Source: an uncultured Chitinophaga sp. (GTDB lineage Bacteria; Bacteroidota; Bacteroidia; Chitinophagales; Chitinophagaceae). Taken from it: a stretch of 9,427 nt of DNA. Shown here piece after piece: positions 1 to 6,400 of the stretch. The DNA lies in NCBI RefSeq assembly GCF_937874145.1, contig NZ_CALNBI010000129.1, positions 1-9,427 on the forward strand. Direction: 5' to 3'. Within the stretch, counting starts at the first letter, position 1, and each line of letters opens with the position of its first letter. A program made the translations under genes and the position numbers. The notes under the pieces were generated by a model, which saw nothing but the letters and a program-made list of their open reading frames with translations, searched no databases and was not told the DNA's origin.

Positions 1-425
1 GCGTACTGCCGGAAGGCGTTACCGACGAACAGGTGATCGGCGCCTGGAACGCCATGCTGCTCGATTACCCGGTGGCACGGCTGCAGCTGTTGCAGCAGTT
101 GCGCAACCAATACGATTTGTTCCTGCTGAGCAATACCAACGCGATTCACCTGGCGGCGTTCAGCAAAATACTGGAAAAGGAGCGCGGTATCCCTTCGCTG
201 GGCGCTTTTTTCGATAAAACGTATTATTCCCATCTCATGGGCTGCCGGAAGCCGGAAGCGGAGGCCTGGCAGATGGTGCTGGACCAGAATGGCTTGAAGC
301 CAGAGCATACCCTGTTCATCGACGATACGCTGCCGAATGTGGAAGCGGCGCAAAAGCTGGGGATAAGGTCGATCCACCTGCAGTCGCCCGCCACCATCCT
401 GGATATCTTCAAACCGAAAGGATAA
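1..425 (+). CDS. HAD-superfamily phosphatase, subfamily IA (YihX-like), 3' part only
   Basis: The gene enters from the left edge; the first complete codon is at position 3 and the frame stays open to the TAA at 423-425. HAD phosphatases hydrolyse phosphate esters through an Asp nucleophile in motif I, which lies upstream of this window and cannot be checked. Visible are motif II (LFLLSNTN, Ser after the hydrophobic strand), motif III with the conserved Lys (GCRKPEAEAW) and the acidic motif IV (LFIDDTLPNVEAA, the Mg-binding Asp pair). The SNTN, RKPEA and DD-NVE-A-LGI pattern resembles the E. coli YihX group, which acts on glucose-1-phosphate, but the substrate cannot be fixed from the tail alone. 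The product is probably a soluble cytoplasmic enzyme. It ends 3 nt from the stop codon of the convergent minus-strand gene, and no intrinsic terminator is visible between them. Confidence 0.9.
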   Translation, partial: VLPEGVTDEQVIGAWNAMLLDYPVARLQLLQQLRNQYDLFLLSNTNAIHLAAFSKILEKERGIPSLGAFFDKTYYSHLMGCRKPEAEAWQMVLDQNGLKPEHTLFIDDTLPNVEAAQKLGIRSIHLQSPATILDIFKPKG

Positions 426-428
426 GTA

Positions 429-698
429 TTATTTGATTTCCTCGAAATCGATGTAATCGCCATCGTCGCGCTTGCGGACGGGCTCCTGTTGCCTGGGCGG
501 CACCTGTTGCTGGGCCGTCTGCTGTTGCTGCTGCTGGCGTTGCTGCTGCTCGTACTGCTGGCGCATGGCGTCCTGCATGTCCTGCATCTGTCGGCGCACC
601 TGTTTGGTGCCGCGGTATACGGGAATGATAAATTGAAAGATCAGTTTATATAAAAACCATCCCGCGAGGATGTAGAAAATCAACTTTAAAAGAGACAT
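429..698 (-). CDS. Small membrane-anchored DUF4834-like protein with Gln-rich tail
   Basis: An 89-residue protein. Residues 2-28 form one hydrophobic segment (LLKLIFYILAGWFLYKLIF), probably a single membrane anchor. A basic and amphipathic stretch follows (TKQVRRQMQDMQDAMRQQYE, about 31-50), then a Gln-rich tract (about 48-65) and a short acidic C-terminus containing DYIDFEEIK. The N-terminal membrane helix plus the terminal acidic D/E-Y-I/V-D-F/Y-E-E-I signature is typical of the DUF4834 family of Bacteroidota, whose function is unknown. The assignment is from remembered family shape, not a search. A candidate -7 box lies only a few bases upstream of the ATG. The gene lies 50 nt downstream of the TM2 gene on the same strand and may also be read from that transcript. 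The tail is encoded by CAG/CAA-type triplets and could vary in length. Confidence 0.75.
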   Translation of the reverse strand: MSLLKLIFYILAGWFLYKLIFQFIIPVYRGTKQVRRQMQDMQDAMRQQYEQQQRQQQQQQTAQQQVPPRQQEPVRKRDDGDYIDFEEIK

Positions 699-702
699 GC
701 TG

Positions 703-710
703 CAAAGATA
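703..710 (-). promoter_or_regulatory. Candidate -7 box (TATCTTTG) for the DUF4834-like gene
   Basis: Read on the minus strand, 710-703 is TATCTTTG, an exact match to the Bacteroidota TAnnTTTG -7 consensus. The gene's ATG follows after only four bases, so a transcript from here would be leaderless or nearly so. No good -33 TTG lies at the expected distance (the nearest is CTGG about 20 nt upstream), so this is only a candidate. Confidence 0.4.
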
Positions 711-748
711 GCAGATACCCCCTTTTTTTGCCAGTTTTTAGGATTTCT

Positions 749-1114
749 TTAACGAACGGTCCAGGTTCTGCTGAGCATGGCGGCCACTTCCAGGGAAACC
801 TGTTTGTTGTATTCCCAGGTGAGCCGGCGGTAATTGATGGCGTCGATGATGGTGCCGATGAAGCAAAAGCCCAGTGTGACCACGTACAGGATGCCTATCA
901 GGATCTGGTCGAGCAGAAAGCGGTGGATGCCGTTGGGGCCCACGAGGCCGAGGAGGCAGGTGATGAGGATGGTTTGCGGGTCTTTGCGGCGCGACTGGTA
1001 TAGGAAGAGGAACTTCTTCCGGGTGTCGTCGTCGAATTTTTTGGTCAGCTCTTCGAGCCAGACCATTTCTTCCTGGTCGATGCCGGGCAGGGCGGCATAA
1101 TAATAGTTATCCAT
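749..1114 (-). CDS. TM2-domain membrane protein
   Basis: A 121-residue protein from the ATG at 1114. The N-terminal half (about 1-47) is polar and cytoplasmic-looking (EEMVWLEELTKKFDDDTRKKFLFLYQSRRKDP). A TM2 domain follows (about 48-95): a first helix (TILITCLLGLVG), the short turn GPNGIHRFLLDQ, and a second helix (ILIGILYVVTLGFCFIGTIIDAI). The G-x-HRF-L turn and the Gly-rich second helix ending in an Asp are the TM2 hallmark. The usual HRFYLG is changed to HRFLLD, so the conserved Tyr and Gly are absent. The frame stays open upstream to 1345, but that extension is low-complexity and is the antisense of nothing conserved. The ATG at 1114 overlaps the end of the DUF2752 gene by 8 nt (ATGGATAA), which supports it as the start and suggests translational coupling. 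The specific function is unknown. Confidence 0.85.
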   Translation of the reverse strand: MDNYYYAALPGIDQEEMVWLEELTKKFDDDTRKKFLFLYQSRRKDPQTILITCLLGLVGPNGIHRFLLDQILIGILYVVTLGFCFIGTIIDAINYRRLTWEYNKQVSLEVAAMLSRTWTVR

Positions 1115-1391
1115 GTCTGAAGGCGTGAATTTGGATTTTTGCAAGTTGCCCGATCCGCCAGAGAAGGGCTGCGATGGTGGGGGCGCCGAGTTTGTGGGCT
1201 TCCCAGCTTTCCTGCCACTGGCCGTGGAAGAGGTGGGAGATGGAATGGCCCAGGCCGCAGCCGGGGCAACTTTCGAAACCGATCCAGCGCCAGAAGCAGA
1301 GGCTGGGGAGGTTTGCGTGCGGGTCCATACAGGCGAGCAAAGCAAGGCCGGCGGTCCAAATCGCGAGCTCTGGTTGAATCCGGGATATCAT
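1107..1391 (-). CDS. DUF2752 family small membrane protein
   Basis: A 94-residue protein. The key signature is around residues 42-58: CPGCGLGHSISHLFHGQW, matching the CPGCG-(M/L)-(T/G)-R/H...L-H-G pattern of DUF2752. Hydrophobic stretches lie at about 9-22 (LAIWTAGLALLAC) and 68-80 (LGAPTIAALLWRI), consistent with a small integral membrane protein. The biochemical role of DUF2752 is not known to me; the paired Cys residues might bind metal or form a disulfide. The frame runs open upstream to 1673, but that part is antisense to rimP and to the intergenic region, so the ATG at 1391 just before the family-like sequence was chosen. It is the first gene of the minus-strand cluster, and its stop overlaps the start of the TM2 gene. 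Confidence 0.8.
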   Translation of the reverse strand: MISRIQPELAIWTAGLALLACMDPHANLPSLCFWRWIGFESCPGCGLGHSISHLFHGQWQESWEAHKLGAPTIAALLWRIGQLAKIQIHAFRHG

Positions 1392-1398
1392 GCGATTT

Positions 1399-1429
1399 CT
1401 AAGATACGGCAAATGCGGCGGACTACCAA
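1399..1429 (-). promoter_or_regulatory. Candidate promoter for the DUF2752-TM2 operon
   Basis: On the minus strand a TTG (1429-1427) is followed after 20 nt by TATCTTAG (1406-1399), one mismatch from TAnnTTTG. The spacing fits the Bacteroidota -33/-7 arrangement. The gene's ATG begins 7 nt after the box, so the 5' leader would be very short. Confidence 0.4.
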
Positions 1430-1481
1430 TTACGAAGTTTGGTAATATGTCTGGTATTGGATTTGCGGGAAAGAAATAGTT

Positions 1482-1509
1482 TTTGAAATGAAAATAAATG
1501 CTAATTTTG
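1482..1509 (+). promoter_or_regulatory. Candidate promoter of the rimP-nusA-infB operon
   Basis: TAATTTTG at 1502-1509 matches the TAnnTTTG -7 consensus exactly. A TTTG at 1482-1485 lies 16 nt upstream as a possible -33 element, slightly closer than usual. Transcription would start near 1514-1517, giving a leader of about 50 nt that contains the hairpin at 1531-1555. The surrounding 1392-1566 region is otherwise AT-rich with no gene. Confidence 0.55.
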
Positions 1510-1528
1510 TAACGGAATAAAGATTCAA

Positions 1529-1585
1529 ATGAAGGGGACGATGGGAGTCCCCTTCTTCTATTTTGTATGGCAAACGAACAAGTGA
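1529..1585 (+). CDS. Possible 18-codon leader reading frame overlapping the rimP start (speculative)
   Basis: ATG at 1529 opens a frame of 18 codons ending in TGA at 1583-1585. It runs through the whole leader hairpin and past the rimP ATG (1567) in a different frame. The predicted peptide is MKGTMGVPFFYFVWQTNK, with an aromatic run FFYFVW in the middle. No Shine-Dalgarno sequence is evident, which is normal for this phylum. The frame could be a by-product of the hairpin arms and nothing more. It is listed because ribosomes on it would necessarily melt the hairpin and approach the rimP start. Confidence 0.15.
   Translation: MKGTMGVPFFYFVWQTNK
1531..1555 (+). promoter_or_regulatory. rimP leader hairpin (attenuator or regulatory stem-loop)
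   Basis: GAAGGGGAC (1531-1539) and GTCCCCTTC (1547-1555) are perfect inverted repeats: a 9-bp GC-rich stem with a 7-nt loop. A pyrimidine-rich run, TTCTATTTTGT, follows directly and ends at the rimP ATG. The shape is like an intrinsic terminator with an imperfect U-tract. Because it sits between the promoter and the first gene of an operon that encodes NusA, an attenuation or autoregulatory role is plausible but inferred. Confidence 0.6.
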
Positions 1586-2031
1586 TAGCGCGCATCAGGG
1601 AATTTCTCGACGCTCTGCTGGCGGACAAGCCGGAATATTTCGTGGTTGAAATAAAGATTAAGCCTACCAACAATGTGAAGGTTTACGTGGATGCGGATAG
1701 CGGCGCGTCGATCTCCAATCTGGTGTCGCTGAACCGCCAGTTGTATCCCCAGCTGGAGGCGGCCGGCATTTTTCCTGACAACGATTTTTCGCTGGAAGTA
1801 TCGTCTCCGGGGCTCGATGAGCCTTTGAAGACGCATCGGCAGTTTGTGAAGAACGTGGGCCGGAAGGTGGAGGTGACTTTACTGGACGGTACGGTGAAGG
1901 AAGGGAAGCTGACCGCGGCCACCGAAACTGAGCTGACGCTGGAGGAAACGATCGGCAAGAAGAAAGAAATTAAGGTATCTAACATCAATTTAACAGAAAT
2001 AAAGCACACAAAGGTGTGCATCGTGTTTTAA
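1567..2031 (+). CDS. rimP: Ribosome maturation factor RimP
   Basis: A 154-residue protein of normal length for the family. RimP assists late assembly of the 30S ribosomal subunit in the cytoplasm. The N-terminal alpha/beta domain covers about 1-80, with VEIKI, NVKVYVDAD and the helix ISNLVSLNRQL. The family signature LEVSSPGLDEPLKTHRQF (about 77-93) links it to the C-terminal SH3-like barrel (about 95-154; GRKVEVTLLDGTVKEGKL, then LTLEE and the closing strands). The canonical SSPGLDRPL reads SSPGLDEPL here. The start at 1567 is the ATG that gives the expected N-terminus. There is no Shine-Dalgarno sequence, and the 20 nt upstream are hairpin arm and pyrimidines. nusA follows after 13 nt, so the two are surely co-transcribed. 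Confidence 0.95.
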   Translation: MANEQVIARIREFLDALLADKPEYFVVEIKIKPTNNVKVYVDADSGASISNLVSLNRQLYPQLEAAGIFPDNDFSLEVSSPGLDEPLKTHRQFVKNVGRKVEVTLLDGTVKEGKLTAATETELTLEETIGKKKEIKVSNINLTEIKHTKVCIVF

Positions 2032-2044
2032 AATAATATATAAC

Positions 2045-3292
2045 ATGGCTAGTATTAACCTGATTGAGTCATTCACCGAGTTTAAGGAGGCCGAGAACAT
2101 CGACCGGCCCACGCTGATGAAGGTGTTGGAGGATGTGTTTAAGACCCTGTTGCGTAAGAAATATGGCTCAGATGAGAACTTTGACGTGATTGTAAATACT
2201 GAGAAAGGTGACCTGGAGATTCTCCGCCGCCGCACCATCGTGGAAGATGGGACGGTTGAGGACGAGAATGCGCAGGTGGCTTATTCCGAAGCCATTCTGA
2301 TCGAGCCCGACTACCAGGTGGGGGAAGATCTGTATGAAGAAGTGGAAATCCTGGATTTCGGGCGCCGCGCCATCCTTGCAGCCAAGCAAACGCTGACTGC
2401 CCGCATCGGCGACCTGAAAAAGAACATCCTGGTAAAGAAATACGGAGACCGCGTCGGCGAGATCGTGACCGGGGAAGTTTACCAGGTATGGAAAAAAGAA
2501 GTTTTATTATTGGATGATGAAGGGAATGAACTAATATTGCCTAAATCCGAACAGATACCGACGGATTATTTCAAGAAAGGTGAGAACGTGAGAGCGGTTG
2601 TGAAGAAAGTGGAACTGAAGAATAACTCCCCGCTGATCATCCTTTCCAGAACACATCCCTCCTTCCTGGCCAAACTCCTCGAAATCGAGGTGCCGGAAAT
2701 CTTCGACGGCCTTATCGTGATCAAAAAGATCGTGCGCGAGCCCGGCGAAAGAGCCAAAGTTGCCGTGGAATCCTATGACGACCGTATCGACCCCGTAGGC
2801 GCCTGCGTGGGTATGAAAGGAAGCCGGATTCACGGCATCGTACGTGAACTCCGCAACGAGAACATTGACATCATTAACTATACCGCAAACATTCAGCTCC
2901 TGATCCAGCGCGCCCTCACGCCCGCCCGCATCAGCCGGATGGAAGTGGATAATGATAACAAGTACGCCTCCGTTTACCTTAAACCCGACCAGGTATCACT
3001 GGCCATCGGTAAAAAAGGCGTGAACATTAAACTGGCCTGCGAACTGACCGGCTACGAAATCGATGTGTTCCGCGACGAAGAACAGGAACAGACCGAATTC
3101 GACATCGACCTGGAAGAATTCGCAGACGAAATCGAAGCTTGGGTGATCGACGAACTGAAAAGAATCGGTTGCGATACCGCCCGCTCCGTCCTGGATCTGA
3201 CTTCGGAAGAACTGGTACGCCGCTCCGACCTTGAAGAGGAGACCGTAACGGAAGTGAGAAGGATCCTCCAGGAAGAATTTGAAAAAGAATAA
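2045..3292 (+). CDS. nusA: Transcription termination/antitermination factor NusA
   Basis: A 415-residue protein. NusA binds RNA polymerase and nascent RNA, stimulates pausing and intrinsic termination, and takes part in rRNA antitermination. Domains in order: N-terminal RNAP-binding domain (about 1-125), S1 RNA-binding domain (about 135-200, GEIVTGEVYQVWKKEVLL), KH1 (about 230-290, with the VGMKG loop at 255-259), KH2 (about 300-345, with IGKKG at 321-325), then an acidic linker (DEEQEQTEFDIDLEEFADEIE). The C-terminal segment (about 365-412) contains KRIGCDTARSVLDLTSEELVRR, an HhH-like unit. The length fits non-proteobacterial NusA plus this short extension. The gene lies 13 nt after rimP in an AT-rich gap without a Shine-Dalgarno sequence. 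Glu codons switch from mostly GAG at the 5' end to mostly GAA at the 3' end, which is unusual within one gene. Confidence 0.97.
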   Translation: MASINLIESFTEFKEAENIDRPTLMKVLEDVFKTLLRKKYGSDENFDVIVNTEKGDLEILRRRTIVEDGTVEDENAQVAYSEAILIEPDYQVGEDLYEEVEILDFGRRAILAAKQTLTARIGDLKKNILVKKYGDRVGEIVTGEVYQVWKKEVLLLDDEGNELILPKSEQIPTDYFKKGENVRAVVKKVELKNNSPLIILSRTHPSFLAKLLEIEVPEIFDGLIVIKKIVREPGERAKVAVESYDDRIDPVGACVGMKGSRIHGIVRELRNENIDIINYTANIQLLIQRALTPARISRMEVDNDNKYASVYLKPDQVSLAIGKKGVNIKLACELTGYEIDVFRDEEQEQTEFDIDLEEFADEIEAWVIDELKRIGCDTARSVLDLTSEELVRRSDLEEETVTEVRRILQEEFEKE

Positions 3293-3329
3293 GCCTTCCG
3301 CTACCCCTTCCCATAGGGTTGGCTTTTTT
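3291..3329 (+). terminator. Imperfect hairpin plus U-tract between nusA and infB (possible partial terminator)
   Basis: AAGCC (3291-3295, overlapping the nusA stop codon) can pair with GGCTT (3321-3325). Inside it ACCC (3303-3306) can pair with GGGT (3316-3319). A run of six T (3324-3329) follows immediately. The stem is interrupted by an asymmetric bulge, so it would be weaker than the terminators at 6850 and 8327. It could act as an attenuator that sets the NusA/IF2 ratio, or as an RNA-processing site. Confidence 0.45.
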
Positions 3330-3419
3330 GATTGCAGAGATATTTGAGTTATTGTTAAAATGTTAAAAGATTTGCTCCGCCGGTTGGTGGGGATTAAACG
3401 GGAAGGACGAGAAAACGAT

Positions 3420-6400
3420 ATGCCTGAAGTAACAAACAACACACCGAGATTGCTGGCCGCAGCCAAGGAATTCAACATTGGCAAGGAAACGCTGATCGAT
3501 TTCCTGGCCGGTAAAGGCTATGATATGGATGGATTCGGTTCTCCCAACGCCCGTCTCACTGCCCAGATGTACCATGCGCTCCAGAATGAGTTCCAACAGG
3601 ATAAGGCCAACAAGCGAAAAAGCGATCAGATCGCTTTGCCGAAAGGAACGGTGTTAGACGCAGCCAAGAAGAAGGAGAAGGAAGAAGCAGAGCTGGCAGC
3701 GAAGAAAAAGGAGGAAGCGGATGCCGTAGCCAAAAAGAGGGACGAAGCGCCCACGGCCAAACCGGAGCCTGCGCCCGAGCCGGAACCCGCTCCCAAAGCG
3801 GCCCCTCAGCCCGAAGCCCGCACGGAACAGCCTGCACCGCAGCCTGAACCGGCTCCCGCACCCCAACCCCAACCGGCCGCCGAAGCCAAACCCGAGCCCA
3901 AACCCGAACCGGCCCCCGAGCCGAAAAAGGAAGCGGCGCCCGAGCCTAAAGCAGCAGCCAAAGAGGAAGAGGTCGTGAAACCCGAATCCCCCAAGATCAA
4001 TGGCCCCCGCATCATGGGTACCATCGATCTGGACGCGCTTAATCCCGCCAACCGCAAGAAAACAGCCAAAACCGAAACGGAAGAAGATAAACCGGCCCCC
4101 GCTCCCCAGGAGCCCAAACCTGACGCAGAAGACAAACTTGAGCCCAAGCCGCAGCCCGCTCCCGAGCCCAAAGCCGAACCCAAAGCCGCGAAGGAAGAAA
4201 CCCCGGCGCCACAACCCGCTCCGCAGCCCGAAAAGCCCGCAGCAGCAGTGAAACCGGAACCCAAACCCGAACCTAAACAAGAACCGAAACCGGAATCCAA
4301 ACCCGCCGCCAGGGAAGAAACCGCAGCACCCGCCGCGCAGACTCCCGCCCCCGCCGCACCCGAAGCACCCGCTTCCCCGGCCGCAGCCAGCGACGCTTCC
4401 GGCGACGATGCAGGACCCTCCGTGATCGAAAATATTCAGGCAACACGCCTCTCCGGACCTAAAGTGATCGGCAAAATCGATCTCCCCGTGTCCCAGGACC
4501 GCCGCGATAACAAAGGCTTCAACAAAGACGAGAAACGCAAACGCAAACGTATCGTCGTAGAAAAGAAACCCGAGCCCATCAAACCCGGCGAATTCGCCCG
4601 CGAAGGCGCCCAGGGCAACCGCGGCCCCGGCCAGCACGGCGGCGGCCAACACGGTACCCAGCAAGGTAACCGCGGCCCCGGAGGCCCCGGCCAGCGCGGC
4701 CCCGGCCAACACGGCGGCCAACAAGGCAACCGCGGACCAGGCGGCCCCGGCCAACGCGGCCCCGGCGGTCACCAGGGTAATAGAGGTCCCGGCGGCCATC
4801 AAGGCAACCGCGGCCCCAACAACCGCAACCAACGCCCCGGACAGGGCAACTTCGGCCAGGGTGCCCCCCGCGGACCGCAAGACCGTGAAATCGATAAAAA
4901 CGAGATCCAGAATAAAATCAAGGAAACCATGGCCAAAATGGGTGGCACCACCCGCGGTGGAAAATCCACCAAGGCCAGCCGCCGCCGCGACAAACGCCAC
5001 GAAATGGCCGAGCGCGAAGCCCAGAACATGGCAGACGGCAACAAGCTGCAGGTAACCGAGTTCCTCTCCGTGAGCGAGCTCGCCAACCTCATGGACGTTT
5101 CCTTCGCCGAAGTAATCTCGAAATGTATGGGCCTCGGTATCATGGTGTCCATCAACCAACGCCTCGACGCCGAAGTAATCGAGCTCGTAGCCGGAGAATT
5201 CGGCTATGAAGTGGAATTCATCGGTGTAGACGACGCTACCGACGACGATGAAGACGAAATCGTAGACGATCCGGAAGATCTGGAACCCCGCGCGCCGATC
5301 GTGACCATCATGGGTCACGTTGACCACGGTAAGACCTCCCTGCTCGACTACATCCGCAACGCCAACGTAGTGGCGGGCGAGGCCGGCGGTATCACCCAGC
5401 ACATCGGTGCCTACCAGGTGACCACCGCTTCCGGTAAGAAAGTAACCTTCCTCGATACCCCCGGTCACGAAGCGTTTACCGCGATGCGTGCCCGTGGTGC
5501 AAAAGTGGCCGACATCGCCGTGATCGTGATCGCGGCAGACGATGCCATCATGCCCCAGACCCGTGAGGCCATCTCCCACTCCCAGGCCGCCGGCCTGCCG
5601 ATGGTATTCGCCATCAACAAAGTGGATAAAGACGGCGCCAACCCGGAAAAAATCAAGGAACAACTCGCTGGTATGAACCTCCTGGTAGAAGACTGGGGCG
5701 GTAAATTCCAAAGCCAGGAAATCTCCGCCAAAAGCGGTATGAATATCGACGTCCTGCTGGAGAAAATCCTGCTGGAAGCCGAGCTCCTCGACCTGAAAGC
5801 CAACCCGAACCGCGAAGCTTCCGGTACGGTGATCGAAGCCACGCTCGACAAGGGCCGCGGCTACGTTACCACAGTACTGGTGCAGAATGGTTCCCTCAGC
5901 CAGGGCGACACCATCGTGTCGGGCGCGCACTTCGGTAAGATTAAGGCCATGTTCAACGAACGCGGACAACGCGTCGAGAAGGTAGGCCCCTCCGCCCCCG
6001 TGCAGCTCCTCGGCCTCAACGGCGCCCCGCAGGCTGGTGAGAAGTTCCGTATGTATGAAGACGAGTCAGAAGCCAAGGACCTCGCCAACCGCAGAGCCCA
6101 GATCGTTCGCGAACAAGGCATCCGCACGAAGAAACACATCACCCTCGACGAGATCGGACGCCGCCTTGCCCTTGGCAACTTCAAGCAGCTGAACCTCATC
6201 ATCAAAGGCGACGTGGACGGTTCAGTGGAAGCGCTCTCCGACTCCCTGCAGAAACTGTCCACTGAAGAGATCGTAGTAAGCGTGGTACTCAAAGGCGTAG
6301 GTCAGATCACCGAATCCGACGTATTGCTGGCTACCGCTTCCGACGCACTCGTAATCGGCTTCCAGGTGCGCCCGTCGCTCAATGCGGCACGCCTCGCCGA

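Noticed and set aside
1115..1345. Upstream extension of the TM2 gene frame
   Set aside because: The extra residues are low-complexity (Ser/Ala/Pro) and overlap the DUF2752 gene in another frame. The ATG at 1114 overlaps the DUF2752 stop and gives a normal TM2 protein.
728..1445. Several plus-strand frames of 67-110 codons opposite the TM2 and DUF2752 genes
   Set aside because: They are shadows of the minus-strand genes. None shows a recognisable motif.
1392..1673. Upstream extension of the DUF2752 frame
   Set aside because: It would be antisense to the start of rimP and run through the promoter region. Its residues show no family similarity, and the ATG at 1391 precedes the family-like part.
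2004..2019. Small perfect inverted repeat GCACAC-AAAG-GTGTGC near the end of rimP
   Set aside because: It lies within the last rimP codons with a stem of only 6 bp, and the T-run (2026-2029) is short and separated. nusA follows 13 nt after rimP, so a terminator here is unlikely.
3339..3346. GATATTTG as a possible infB promoter -7 box
   Set aside because: It has one mismatch to TAnnTTTG and no TTG at suitable distance; the nearest T-run/TTG ends only 8 nt upstream. It is not strong enough to claim.
3654..5969. Very long open frame on the minus strand (771 codons) opposite infB
   Set aside because: It is antisense to the Pro/Glu/Lys and Gly-rich coding region and to the IF2 GTPase domain. Its product is a Gly/Phe/Leu/Val-rich low-complexity chain with no recognisable domain. 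It arises from codon composition of infB.
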